Shown: positions 8,257-16,663 of the stretch, one piece after another | Position numbering within the stretch: the stretch's first letter is position 1 | Layout: each line of letters opens with the position of its first letter | Assembly: GCA_038745535.1 (NCBI GenBank) | Contig: JBCDLI010000031.1 | Span: 1-27,083, forward strand | Direction of reading: 5' to 3' | DNA: 27,083 nucleotides | DNA from: JBCDLI01 sp038745535 | GTDB lineage: Bacteria > Pseudomonadota > Alphaproteobacteria > Rhizobiales > Rhizobiaceae | Made by a program: the position numbers and the translations under genes | The notes under the pieces: generated by a model | Told to the model about the DNA's origin: nothing | Database searches by the model: none | The model's input: the letters and a program-made list of their open reading frames with translations, nothing else

Positions 8257-9041
8257 CTTGGCTTCCGTCACTCGTCGCGATTGTTTCTCGCGAAGGTCTG
8301 CGCTTTGTCCATCAGCGCGAGCGCTTTGTTGCCGCGCTTGTGCGTCCACTGGTTTGGCTGCTTGTGTTTGCTGCTGGATTTCGGGCAGCCCTTGGTCTGT
8401 CCATCACACCGCCATACCAGACTTATATCACCTATGAGGTGTATATCGTGCCGGGGCTTTGTGGCATGATCTTGCTGTTTAATGGCATGCAATCATCGCT
8501 TAGCCTTGTCTATGACCGTGAGATGGGCTCGATGCGGCTGCTTCTGACGTCGCCCATTCCGCGATGGTGGTTGCTTGGGTCCAAGCTTCTCGGGTCGTCG
8601 CTCGTGTCCATCGCGCAGGTCTACGTGTTTTTGTTGATCGCCGGACTGTTTGGGATATCGCTTCCCGCTGCCGGGTACATTTTTACCTTCCCGGCATTGT
8701 TGCTGTGCGGGTTCATGCTCGGCGCTCTGGGGCTGGCTCTGTCTTCATTTATCAAACAATTAGAGAACTTCGCGGGCATCATGAACTTCGTGATTTTCCC
8801 AATGTTCTTCTTGTCGTCGGCGCTCTACCCGCTTTGGAAAATGGCAGAAAGCTCGCGGCTTTTGCACGATATCTGCGCTGCAAATCCGTTTACACACGCG
8901 GTCGAACTCATACGGTTTGCGCTCTATGGCGAGTTCAACGCGACTGCGCTTGGATGGACCCTTGTCGCGACAATCGTGTTTTGCGCTGCGGCACTGTGGG
9001 GTTATGATCCCGCCCGCGGTTTGATGCGGTCGAGCAAGTGA
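8253..9041 (+). CDS. pedC: ABC-2 type permease, PedC family
   Basis: 262 residues, about six membrane helices. The start overlaps the ATPase stop (ATGA). The sequence EMGSMRLLLTSPIPRWWLLGSKL and the later FFLSSALYPLWKM are typical of ABC-2 permeases of the DrrB/NodJ type. The subgroup is annotated as the alcohol ABC transporter permease PedC. ABC-2 permeases usually export, yet this operon also encodes periplasmic binding proteins; in P. putida the PedA1A2BC system was reported to be needed for growth with low rare-earth concentrations. Direction of transport therefore remains open. It is the last strongly coupled gene of the operon; the next start is 91 bp away. Confidence 0.9.
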   Translation: MTWLPSLVAIVSREGLRFVHQRERFVAALVRPLVWLLVFAAGFRAALGLSITPPYQTYITYEVYIVPGLCGMILLFNGMQSSLSLVYDREMGSMRLLLTSPIPRWWLLGSKLLGSSLVSIAQVYVFLLIAGLFGISLPAAGYIFTFPALLLCGFMLGALGLALSSFIKQLENFAGIMNFVIFPMFFLSSALYPLWKMAESSRLLHDICAANPFTHAVELIRFALYGEFNATALGWTLVATIVFCAAALWGYDPARGLMRSSK

Positions 9042-9132
9042 TTGAGATAATGCGCGATGGAAGTGCCCTTATGCGAGTTACCTACTGAAATCGACGCTAT
9101 GCCATGCTAGTGTGGAGCCTTGGGAGGTGTTC

Positions 9133-9684
9133 ATGAGAGCTTTTGCACTGGTCGCCAGTTTGGCGATGACCGTACCCGCTTTGGCGGACCCACCGCAGAC
9201 CGTTGAAGATGAGTTGGGGATATTGAACCCACAAGATACTGGTCGCGAAATGTTGCAGCGTAAAATTGAGATGGGGGTGATTGATTCCGTTACATGTTCA
9301 CTTGGGATTAATGCGACCAAGAACGATAACTTTGAGCTTGCTCGCAAACTGACAAAACTGTGTGCGGAAGCAGGTTACACCAAAGCCATGACGTGGATGA
9401 GCCAGCTTGAGAACAATGGCCTTGGTGGGGAGTATAATCCGGATGCATCGGCGACGTGGGACCGCCGCGCGGCAGAATTGGGCGATCCGGTCGGCCAATT
9501 TAACCATGGGCTGAACTTAATGCGCGGTCACGGAATTTCCCGTGATCAGGCATTGGGTAAGCAATTCATAGATCAAGCAGCCAACAGCGGACTTGCCATT
9601 GCCAAGCGCCTTCAAGGTTCAGGGTATGATCTGGAAGTGGTCACGCCGGACGCGGATAATTGGAAATATGGGCCCTTGTTTTAA
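9133..9684 (+). CDS. Exported Sel1-like repeat protein
   Basis: 183 residues from the ATG at 9133 (GGGAGGTGTTC upstream). The signal peptide ends PALA. Residues 85-165 hold Sel1-type helical repeats: WDRRAAELGDPVGQFNHGLN, then MRGHGISRDQALGKQFIDQA and ANSGLAIAKRL. Sel1 repeats are protein-interaction scaffolds. The N-terminal part has two cysteines (in VTCSLG and KLCAEAG), possibly a disulfide. It follows pedC by 91 bp on the same strand and may be the last operon gene or have its own promoter. It converges with the leftward ABC ATPase, 24 bp away; no terminator hairpin is visible between them. The function is unknown. Confidence 0.82.
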   Translation: MRAFALVASLAMTVPALADPPQTVEDELGILNPQDTGREMLQRKIEMGVIDSVTCSLGINATKNDNFELARKLTKLCAEAGYTKAMTWMSQLENNGLGGEYNPDASATWDRRAAELGDPVGQFNHGLNLMRGHGISRDQALGKQFIDQAANSGLAIAKRLQGSGYDLEVVTPDADNWKYGPLF

Positions 9685-9708
9685 CGCTGTTTTGGACGCG
9701 CCCATTGC

Positions 9709-10350
9709 TTAGGTGCTGCTGCCCATTGTTTCGCGGCTCTCGCTTTTAATGGTCGCTGGCTTGCCGCCGAGCCTGATGATGCGGCTGGCCAAGCGCGTTG
9801 CTTCAGTTTCGGCATGGGTCACGAAAAGAGTAGTTGTGTTTTCTTCTGCGCGAAGTGCTTCAAAAACACCAAGCATCTCATCGACCAATTGGGGATCGAG
9901 GGAGACGAAAGGTTCGTCCATCAACAAAAGCTCTGGCTTAGATGCAAAAGCGCGCGCGAGCGACAAACGACGCTGCTGGCCAAGTGACATCTGACCAGGA
10001 AATAGCTCTGCGCACTGGGCAATGCCGACGCGATCCAACCAATTTGCCGCGACATCTCTCGTACACCCCGTCGCAAGCGTGATGTTGCAGATGGCTTTGC
10101 GCCACGGGAGCAGTGTCGGCTCTTGGAATACAAAAGCAAGGCGCGATGTGATCTGAAGCTTCCCGCGATACCCGGTTTCTAAACCAGCGAAAATCCGCAG
10201 CAGTGAGGTTTTCCCGATGCCAGAAGGACCGAGAATGGCCAAGGTCTCGCCCTGCTCGACATCGATAGATAAACGTCCAAGGACCTCGGTCTTTCCAAAA
10301 CCGAGGCCCTCAAGATCAAGTCGTGCTATGCAATTTAGCGTGGCGCTCAA
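9709..10350 (-). CDS. NitT/TauT-type ABC transporter ATP-binding protein
   Basis: 213 residues, somewhat short for this family (about 240-260). Motifs: Walker A GPSGIGKTS, Q-loop FVFQEPTLLPWR, signature MSLGQQRRLSLARAF, Walker B LLLMDEPFVSLD and His in LFVTHAETEA. The LLPW after the Q-loop is characteristic of the nitrate/sulfonate/taurine subfamily (SsuB, TauB). Its start overlaps the stop of the binding-protein gene by four bases, so the two are coupled. The matching permease is not adjacent but at 13697-14452 on the same strand, on the other side of the alcohol dehydrogenase. The substrate is unknown. Confidence 0.9.
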   Translation of the reverse strand: MSATLNCIARLDLEGLGFGKTEVLGRLSIDVEQGETLAILGPSGIGKTSLLRIFAGLETGYRGKLQITSRLAFVFQEPTLLPWRKAICNITLATGCTRDVAANWLDRVGIAQCAELFPGQMSLGQQRRLSLARAFASKPELLLMDEPFVSLDPQLVDEMLGVFEALRAEENTTTLFVTHAETEATRLASRIIRLGGKPATIKSESRETMGSST

Positions 10351-11327
10351 CTGCCCGGCGCGAAGAATGTGCCGTCGGGCAGGCTCGTTGCATCCCCAAC
10401 GAGGTCTGGTCCACCAACTTTCACCATGAGCTCCAACATCTTTTCAGCGGCGTCTTCATCCACCTTTGTTGATGTCGGAATGCCTGCCCGAAAGCCTGCT
10501 TTGAGCGCTTCAAACTGGGCGTCACTCTTAGCATTCATGCGATCGCGTATGCGATCCCACTCGGCGTCACCGTCGGCCAGTATCTTCTTTGCGGCCTGCG
10601 ATGCTGCGGCAAGGCCAGCAACAAGTTCGGGCCGTTCACGCACCAAATCACCTTTGACCACGTAGCCAAGGAGCGGCGTATTGGGGTCAAGGCCAAGTGC
10701 ATCCGCTGCGGTCGACACGTCGATCAGCTTGCGCATTCCGCCAGCTTCCATCTTAGCCATGAAGTGCCAGAAATTGATAGCGCCGCCGAGCTCGCCTTGA
10801 AGCGCGGTCTTAAAAATGAGCGGTGGTGCGCCAAAAACCTGCTCGGTGTTTCCGGCCAGGTCGAAGCCTTGCTGCGCGGCATAGGCCTGCAAGATAAGCC
10901 ACGATTTATCCAACGGGCCACCGGCGATGCCGATCTTTTGGCCCTTTAAGTCCTGAAGCGTTTGTGCAGCGCTTTCGCTTGGGACAACTACGCCGCCAAC
11001 CGCTTTGGAGTATGGAATGAACACATAGTCCTTTCCGGCAGCGCGCTGACGAGCGACCCAAAGCCAGTCTGACACGATGACGTCTGCCTCCCCACCTTGA
11101 AAGGCGACTTTCGCGGCTGAGCCACCGGCGACGCCTTGAATATCGAGTACAAAACCATTTGCGCCATCAAGTTCGTGGTGCTTGATGACATCAAGTTCCC
11201 AATTCACGGTTCCGAATTTCAGTACCTGTGCTTTGATGACAGGTGTTTCGGCGCTCGCGATGCTGCCGAGTGCCAATAGTATTGTTGCAGCGCAAATTGC
11301 ACGCAACAGCGATTTAACCTTACCCAT
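10347..11327 (-). CDS. NitT/TauT-type ABC transporter substrate-binding protein
   Basis: 326 residues, GGGAGGAAGCCCAC before the ATG at 11327. The signal peptide ends SIASA. The fold is that of the NMT1/TauA/SsuA binding proteins: FGTVNWELDVIKHHELD, then GGSAAKVAFQGGEADVIVSD, VPSESAAQTLQDLKGQKIG and FKTALQGELGGAINFWHF. This family binds small anions, sulfonates, thiamine precursors or other small organics. The specific ligand cannot be read from the sequence. Divergent from the alcohol dehydrogenase gene with a 300-bp shared upstream region, so co-regulation with alcohol oxidation is plausible. Confidence 0.9.
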   Translation of the reverse strand: MGKVKSLLRAICAATILLALGSIASAETPVIKAQVLKFGTVNWELDVIKHHELDGANGFVLDIQGVAGGSAAKVAFQGGEADVIVSDWLWVARQRAAGKDYVFIPYSKAVGGVVVPSESAAQTLQDLKGQKIGIAGGPLDKSWLILQAYAAQQGFDLAGNTEQVFGAPPLIFKTALQGELGGAINFWHFMAKMEAGGMRKLIDVSTAADALGLDPNTPLLGYVVKGDLVRERPELVAGLAAASQAAKKILADGDAEWDRIRDRMNAKSDAQFEALKAGFRAGIPTSTKVDEDAAEKMLELMVKVGGPDLVGDATSLPDGTFFAPGS

Positions 11328-11627
11328 GTGGGCTTCCTCCCTTTAACTCCCGGCGCCAGCTTATTATTGATATCGACCTTCGAAATTAGACTTTCGAGGT
11401 AGCTAGCGATCCGCGAACTTAGGCTCGCAAAAATGCCGCTGTCTAGTCATCAACCGACAAGCCATTGTAAGCATTGAGGAACAAACGTCTTTGACAGATC
11501 GAAAGACTCACCACCTATTTCCAATTTTACCGAGCATGGTTCTAAGTGGACTGTCAGCGAAAAATGTGAAACGGTGATCGCTGCCAAATAAAAATAGTAA
11601 TGGCATCAACATCATTGGGAGGACACT
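11328..11627. promoter_or_regulatory. Divergent control region between binding-protein gene and alcohol dehydrogenase
   Basis: A 300-bp stretch without a gene. It contains a bulged inverted repeat at 11376-11400 (ACCT-CGAAA pairing with TTTCG-AGGT), nearer the leftward gene, which could be an operator or a leader hairpin. A TTGACA at 11491-11496 could be a rightward -35; the best -10 (TATTTC, 11516-11521) is poor and 19 bp away. GGGAGGACACT precedes the dehydrogenase ATG. Lanthanide-dependent switching of such promoters is known in other bacteria, but no defined site is recognisable here. Confidence 0.4.
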
Positions 11628-13394
11628 ATGAGAAAATTGCTCGTAGGTATTTCGCTTGGCCTTTTGGCTTCGACGAGTGTTTACGCTGAGGGCGTAACCG
11701 AAGCTGATCTGGCAGCAGATCAACAATCGACTGCAGACGTGTTGACGAATGGCATGGGGCGCCACCAACAGCGATTTTCGCCACTCGAGACGCTGAACAA
11801 AACCAACGTTTCAAATCTGGTACCGGCATGGGCATTTTCTCTCGGCGGTGAAAAACAGCGCGGCCAGGAAACGCAGCCGCTTGTTCATGATGGTGTGATG
11901 TACATCACTGGCTCCTACAGCCGGATGTACGCGCTTGACGTGAGAACCGGCGAAGAAATTTGGCAATATGACGCGCGCCTGCCGGAAGGCATTTTGCCTT
12001 GCTGTGACGTGATCAATCGCGGCGCTGCCATCCACAACGACAAGGTTTACTTCGGCACGCTGGACGCCCGTATCGTGGCGCTAGACGCCAAAACTGGCGA
12101 TGTCGTGTGGCGCAAGAAGATCGACGATTACAAAGCCGGGTACAGCTACACCGCTGCTCCGCTGATCGTGAATGGTCTTGTTGTAACCGGTAACTCAGGC
12201 GGCGAATTCGGTATCGTTGGCGCAGTTGAAGCGCGCGACGCTGAGACCGGTGAGCTGGTGTGGAAGCGTCCAGTCATTGAAGGTCACATGGGCGAGTTGA
12301 ACGGCGAGCCGTCGACCATGACAGGCGAACTCAATGCCACGTGGCCGGGCGACATGTGGAAAACCGGCGGCGGTGCGACATGGCTCGGCGGTACTTATGA
12401 CTCGCGGACAGACACACTGATCTTTGGTGCCGGTAACCCAGCGCCTTGGAACTCGTGGTTGCGTCAAGCAGGTCAGAAAAACGATGGCACGGGCGACAAC
12501 CTGTATGCGGCCAGCCGCATCGGCATTGATCCATCTAACGGTGAGATCAAGTGGCACTTCCAGACGACACCGCGTGAGGGCTGGGATTATGATGGCGTGA
12601 ACGAAGTGGTGCCGTTTGACGATGCTGAAGGCAATCAGCGCCTCGCGACCGCAGATCGCAACGGTTATTTTTACGTGCTTGATGCTGCCGATGGTGGTTT
12701 CGTGGGCGCATATCCATTCGTTAAAGACATCAGTTGGTCATCGGGTATTGATGAGAATGGCCGTCCGATCTTCAACGAAGAAAACCGTCCGGGTGATCCA
12801 ACCTCCGCTGCTGACGGAAATAAAGGCGAGGTCGTTTTCTCAACACCTTCTTTCCTAGGTGGTAAAAACTGGATGCCGATGGCGTTCAGCCAGAAAACAG
12901 GCCTGTTCTATGTGCCATCAAATGAGTGGGGCATGGACATCTGGAACGAGCCAATCAGCTACAAAAAAGGCGCGGCTTACCTAGGTGCCGGATTCACGAT
13001 TAAGCCGAACTATCAGGACCACATCGGTTCATTGAAGGCGGTTGATCCCGCAACCGGTGAGTGGAAGTGGGAGTTTAAGAATGACGCCCCACTATGGTCT
13101 GGCGTCATGACGACAGCTGGCGGATTGGTGTTCTTCGGCACGCCGGAAGGCAAGTTCATCGCACTTGACGACGAAACTGGTGAAGAGCTTTGGAGCTTCC
13201 AAACCGGCTCAGGCACTGTTGGCCAGCCTATCACGTGGGAGCAGGACGGCGAGCAGTTCGTGTCGGTTATTTCCGGCTGGGGCGGCGCGGTTCCACTCTG
13301 GGGCGGCGAAGTCGCCAAGAAGGTTAACTATCTAAACCAGGGCGGTACGCTTTGGACCTTCCGCCTGCCGAAGCAATTGGCATCGGCGAACTAA
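11628..13394 (+). CDS. exaF: Lanthanide-type PQQ-dependent alcohol dehydrogenase (ExaF/PedH-like)
   Basis: 588 residues with a signal peptide (1-20, ending VYA), so a soluble periplasmic quinoprotein without a heme domain. It is an eight-bladed propeller with repeated tryptophan-docking motifs (for example ALDVRTGEEIW). The vicinal disulfide is Cys125-Cys126 (PCCDV). Expected metal ligands are Glu193 (GGEFG), Asn270 (GAGNPAPWN) and the catalytic Asp320. Asp322 in WDYDGVNE is the extra aspartate that marks lanthanide enzymes (XoxF, PedH, ExaF); calcium enzymes have Ala or Ser there. RFSPLETLNKTNV, EKQRGQETQ and GGKNWMPMAFSQ place it nearer ethanol-type ExaF/PedH than methanol-type XoxF. Electrons should go to PedF. 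It is monocistronic, with a terminator 30 bp after the stop. Confidence 0.93.
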   Translation: MRKLLVGISLGLLASTSVYAEGVTEADLAADQQSTADVLTNGMGRHQQRFSPLETLNKTNVSNLVPAWAFSLGGEKQRGQETQPLVHDGVMYITGSYSRMYALDVRTGEEIWQYDARLPEGILPCCDVINRGAAIHNDKVYFGTLDARIVALDAKTGDVVWRKKIDDYKAGYSYTAAPLIVNGLVVTGNSGGEFGIVGAVEARDAETGELVWKRPVIEGHMGELNGEPSTMTGELNATWPGDMWKTGGGATWLGGTYDSRTDTLIFGAGNPAPWNSWLRQAGQKNDGTGDNLYAASRIGIDPSNGEIKWHFQTTPREGWDYDGVNEVVPFDDAEGNQRLATADRNGYFYVLDAADGGFVGAYPFVKDISWSSGIDENGRPIFNEENRPGDPTSAADGNKGEVVFSTPSFLGGKNWMPMAFSQKTGLFYVPSNEWGMDIWNEPISYKKGAAYLGAGFTIKPNYQDHIGSLKAVDPATGEWKWEFKNDAPLWSGVMTTAGGLVFFGTPEGKFIALDDETGEELWSFQTGSGTVGQPITWEQDGEQFVSVISGWGGAVPLWGGEVAKKVNYLNQGGTLWTFRLPKQLASAN

Positions 13395-13423
13395 AGCTAC
13401 CCAAGACTTAACACTTACTTTGG

Positions 13424-13459
13424 ACGGGCGCTCACAGCAGTGGGTGCCCGTTTATTTTT
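13424..13459 (+). terminator. Rho-independent terminator after the alcohol dehydrogenase
   Basis: ACGGGCGCTCAC (13424-13435) pairs with GTGGGTGCCCGT (13440-13451) around a four-base loop, with two weak positions, and is followed by TTTATTTTT. It lies 30 bp after the stop codon. Confidence 0.85.
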
Positions 13460-13696
13460 GGCCAGTGGTGCGCGGGCTGCGCCACCGAGCTTTCGACCAT
13501 TCTAGAACCGAAACGGCTCGGTCAGGTACACGTGAGCGGAACCATTAAGTCCCTCTCTCAAATTGCCGGGCGCGCAGCCTGTGGAGCATCACATGGTGTG
13601 CTTGCCTATGACGGGGCGGGCGTAATCTGTTATTTCAGCGGTGGTGCAAAACAAAGCTGCCGCAGCCAAAGCCACCGCAGACAAGCCCACCGCAGA
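13460..13696. other. Gene-free stretch between convergent genes
   Basis: About 240 bp with no convincing gene. Its last part holds three degenerate 15-bp tandem repeats described separately. A plus-strand frame across those repeats reads KAAAAKATADKPTAD then stop, like the low-complexity tail of a protein, but a TAA close upstream leaves only about 23 codons. The stretch may therefore contain gene debris. Confidence 0.45.
13651..13695 (+). repeat. Three 15-bp degenerate tandem repeats
   Basis: The units are ACAAAGCTGCCGCAG, CCAAAGCCACCGCAG and ACAAGCCCACCGCAG. They end 1 bp before the stop codon of the leftward permease (13697-13699), on its downstream side. The 15-bp period keeps a reading frame in both directions, the mark of a former coding repeat. 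Confidence 0.7.
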
Positions 13697-14452
13697 CTAG
13701 GCCGTGCTGCGGGCCCACGCATTTGTTCGGCGTTCAGCCACGGAGAAAATCCCGATTTCTATGGCAAGCATAATCGCCACAAAAGCGAACGCATAGGCCA
13801 ACACATATCCGGTTTCGAAGAGCTGAAAGTAAAGGTGGATCTGAAAGCCGACGCCGTTTGAGCGCCCCAGAAACTCGGCCACGAGAACGATTTTCCAGAT
13901 GATTGCTATGCCATTTCTCATTGACGCATAAATGTATGGCCAAAGCTGGGGCAGGGCGATGTGACGGTAGCGATCCCAAACACTCATGCGATAGATCTGG
14001 CCCATTTCGGCCAAGCGCGGATTTAATCCCGCCGCACCTTCGCGGATTGTGACCGCCACCATCGCCGTTTTGTTTACCGCAACTGCGAGGATGGCCGCCG
14101 CTTCGCTCAAGCCTACCCAAAGGTAGCACAGCACGATCACCACGAGTGCCGGAATATTTAGGAAGATCGTGACCCAAGGCCCAAACCAACGGTTTGCTTC
14201 TTCAGATTTTCCGAGAACGACCCCAACTGCCACGCCGACAACCATTGCGATCGTAAATGCCGCTGCTACTCGCGCAAGTGTCGCAAAAAGGTGCTCAAAA
14301 AGCGGACCTTCGGTCGCCTCAAGCCACATGATCCCAAGCACCTCCAAAGGGTTTGGGAGAATACTTGGGTCGGCTGTCATCGTAGCCGCGATAATCCAAA
14401 CGACAATGAAAGCTGCCAGCGAAGCTGCAAAAGGAAATGTGCGGGAGATCAT
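13697..14452 (-). CDS. NitT/TauT-type ABC transporter permease
   Basis: 251 residues with about six membrane helices. The cytoplasmic coupling (EAA-like) loop is LAEMGQIYRMSVWDRYRHIA, followed by LPQLWPYIYASMRNGIAIIW, both typical of SsuC/TauC-type permeases. ILPNPLEVLGIMW near the N-terminus is also characteristic. It is presumably the partner of the ATPase at 9709 and the binding protein at 10347, although 2.4 kb containing the oppositely oriented dehydrogenase gene lies between. It diverges from the NosR-like gene with an 87-bp gap. A TAGG lies about 9 bases before the ATG as a weak ribosome-binding site. Confidence 0.9.
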   Translation of the reverse strand: MISRTFPFAASLAAFIVVWIIAATMTADPSILPNPLEVLGIMWLEATEGPLFEHLFATLARVAAAFTIAMVVGVAVGVVLGKSEEANRWFGPWVTIFLNIPALVVIVLCYLWVGLSEAAAILAVAVNKTAMVAVTIREGAAGLNPRLAEMGQIYRMSVWDRYRHIALPQLWPYIYASMRNGIAIIWKIVLVAEFLGRSNGVGFQIHLYFQLFETGYVLAYAFAFVAIMLAIEIGIFSVAERRTNAWARSTA

Positions 14453-14539
14453 TTGGTAAACCTAACGTTACCCACCTCTATCCGACGACTCGACCTAAGT
14501 CGACTGTCGCTGACATTCGACACGGATTACTCTTCCGAA
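14453..14539. promoter_or_regulatory. Divergent control region, permease / NosR-like gene
   Basis: This 87-bp gap separates two divergent starts. It contains TCGAC-CTAA-GTCGA, a small inverted repeat near 14492-14505 that could be an operator. No clear -35/-10 pair is seen. Confidence 0.3.
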
Positions 14540-16663
14540 ATGGGAGAGGTCATAAAATTCTTAAGCGGATTTTTTCTCGGCTTCTTGGCGATTGTTATGT
14601 CAGTGTTCGCTGACCCTTTGCCTCGGAAAGAGATTGCGCCGAGAATTTTCGCACCGATGGAGCTCGGCGATTTAGTCAGCGACAATGGTGTTTACGAACT
14701 TCTAAATTCCGGCGGTGGCCATGTTGGCTATGTGTTTGAGACCGGCCCGATGGCGCCGCTACCGGGCTTTAGCGGGTCGCCGATCAACGTTCTTGTCGTG
14801 CTTGATCTGGAAGGCCAGTTTCTTGACGTCCAACTGATTGAGCACAACGAACCAATTTTCGTGAGCGGTCTGGGCGAAGCACCATTTCACGCGTTCTTTG
14901 AGCAGTATGAAGGCCACTCGATTGGCGACACACTTGTGGTGGGTACGCCTTATGGCGGGGGCACCGAAACGTCTTCACTTGTGTATCTCGACGGTGTGAC
15001 CAAAGCGACGGCCTCGGTGCGCATCGCGCACGAGTCTATCCTTGCTGCGGCGTTGCAGGTTGCACGTGAGAAGATGGGCGGTATCGCAACCGGCCCGCCG
15101 GCCTACCCTGACCCTGAGGTCTCTGAAGAACTCACATGGCAGGATCTTGTTGACCAAGGTTTGGTCAATCGCCAGACATGGACCAATCGTGAGGTTGATC
15201 AGGCCTTTGATGGAACGCTTTGGGAGGATGATGATCCCGAGGCGAAAGAAACGCCCGATGACGTGTATCTTGACCTCTGGGTCATCGATCTTGGCCCTCC
15301 CTCAATAGCAAAGGCCGTGCTGTCCGAAGACGGCTATGAAGACCTGCAGTCGTTTCTGGAAATATCTGGCAATGATGAGCCAATACTCGTCATCGATGCC
15401 GGTCGCCACGGTCTGGTTTCAGAAAGCTTCGTGCGTAACACGGCGCCTGATTTGATCAGTGCCGAACAGGGCGGGTTTCCCGTTTCGCTTCGGGACGGGG
15501 ATTTGTTCATCGAGCTCAATGATGATGTGCCAATAGAATTGCATGACGCGGTCGATTACGGGCAGGCTCTGATCCTCCGCACTGACCGCAGGCTTGGCTT
15601 TGATCCGACGCAGCCATGGGAGCTGCACATCAAAGCGGTGCGCGAGCACGGCTTTTTCCAACCAGAGATCGGATCAACCAACCTTGGTTTTGAAACCCAT
15701 GCAGACGAGCGGTTCTTCGCAAGGCTTGAGGTTGTGGAGCCGGTACCGCCATGGCTGGAAGCATTGCGCGGAAGAGCCACTGATCTCGTTGTATTAGGTG
15801 TTGCTCTTTGTGCTCTGCTTGGCTTTTTGGCGACGCGGCTCAATGCGTTTTCGGCAGCGCAGCACATGCAGAGATATAGGCTCGGCATACTGGCAGCAGT
15901 GACCTTATTCATTGGCTGGTGGGGGCAGGGACAGCTCTCCATTGTCACGCCATTGGCCATGCTTCAGACGAGCATGGCGGCAGGTTCGCTTGAATTCCTG
16001 CTGTATGATCCGTTCTCGTTGATTGTTTGGGCTGCGGCCATCATTGGCATCTTTCTCTGGGGCCGTGGCCTATTTTGTGGCTGGCTTTGTCCCTTCGGTG
16101 CACTTCAGGAATTTGCCGCCCGGATCGCGCAGTTTTTCAAGATCAAGCAGATCAATGTTTCACCCGAATGGGACGCGCGGCTCAAATGGCTCAAATACGT
16201 CGTGCTTGCTGGCCTCGTTGGCGTCACCGTGTTCGCGCCAGCGCATATGGATAAGGCCGCCGAGATCGAACCATTCAAGACTGCAATTACCACCTTCTTT
16301 GTGCGTGAGTGGTATTACGCTCTGTACGCTGCTTCGTGGCTGCTTCTATCGATGGTCGTGTTTCGCGGTTTTTGTCGATACGTCTGTCCGCTTGGTGCGC
16401 TCTTGGCGATCGGAGGTTTCCTCAGACAGAAGGACTGGATACCACGCCGGGTGGAGTGCGGCTCACCTTGTCAATTGTGCAAGGTAAAGTGCTCCTACGG
16501 AGCCATCGAGAAATCGGGCAAAGTGCAGTATTCGGAATGCTTCCAGTGTCTCGACTGTGTGACGATCCATGAAAGCCCGACGCTCTGCGTGCCAAAGGTC
16601 GTGGAGGCGAAGCGCAAAAAGAAACAACAAAAGCAAAAACAAAAGCAGGAGGCGCTCGCATGA
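14540..16663 (+). CDS. NosR/NirI-like membrane flavin and iron-sulfur protein
   Basis: 707 residues. The ATG at 14540 opens an N-terminal hydrophobic export signal; the frame is open further left but there it lies inside the divergent permease gene. No good ribosome-binding site is seen. Domains in order: periplasmic FMN-binding domain with DGVTKAT at 151-157, Thr157 being the expected covalent FMN site (compare Thr166 of NosR); a long periplasmic linker (about 190-405); about five membrane helices (415-610) with CxxxCP motifs (Cys513/517 and Cys612/616); then a C-terminal domain with Cys640/644/647/651 and Cys667/670/673/683 for two [4Fe-4S] clusters; and a Lys/Gln-rich tail. NosR feeds electrons to N2O reductase, but no nos genes are visible here. 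The partner may be the PQQ alcohol system or something elsewhere. It overlaps apbE by four bases. Confidence 0.88.
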   Translation: MGEVIKFLSGFFLGFLAIVMSVFADPLPRKEIAPRIFAPMELGDLVSDNGVYELLNSGGGHVGYVFETGPMAPLPGFSGSPINVLVVLDLEGQFLDVQLIEHNEPIFVSGLGEAPFHAFFEQYEGHSIGDTLVVGTPYGGGTETSSLVYLDGVTKATASVRIAHESILAAALQVAREKMGGIATGPPAYPDPEVSEELTWQDLVDQGLVNRQTWTNREVDQAFDGTLWEDDDPEAKETPDDVYLDLWVIDLGPPSIAKAVLSEDGYEDLQSFLEISGNDEPILVIDAGRHGLVSESFVRNTAPDLISAEQGGFPVSLRDGDLFIELNDDVPIELHDAVDYGQALILRTDRRLGFDPTQPWELHIKAVREHGFFQPEIGSTNLGFETHADERFFARLEVVEPVPPWLEALRGRATDLVVLGVALCALLGFLATRLNAFSAAQHMQRYRLGILAAVTLFIGWWGQGQLSIVTPLAMLQTSMAAGSLEFLLYDPFSLIVWAAAIIGIFLWGRGLFCGWLCPFGALQEFAARIAQFFKIKQINVSPEWDARLKWLKYVVLAGLVGVTVFAPAHMDKAAEIEPFKTAITTFFVREWYYALYAASWLLLSMVVFRGFCRYVCPLGALLAIGGFLRQKDWIPRRVECGSPCQLCKVKCSYGAIEKSGKVQYSECFQCLDCVTIHESPTLCVPKVVEAKRKKKQQKQKQKQEALA

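Noticed and set aside
11628..13394. Calling the dehydrogenase XoxF (methanol type)
   Set aside because: It shares the lanthanide Asp with XoxF, but the vicinal-disulfide surroundings, EKQRGQETQ region and PedF/PedC neighbours fit ExaF/PedH ethanol-type enzymes better.
13532..13861. A 109-codon plus-strand frame downstream of exaF
   Set aside because: It overlaps the permease gene antisense, has no ribosome-binding site and its composition is not protein-like.
14291..14539. Longer N-terminus for the NosR-like protein
   Set aside because: The extra residues lie antisense to the permease gene, are low in hydrophobicity and would mask the export signal starting at 14540.
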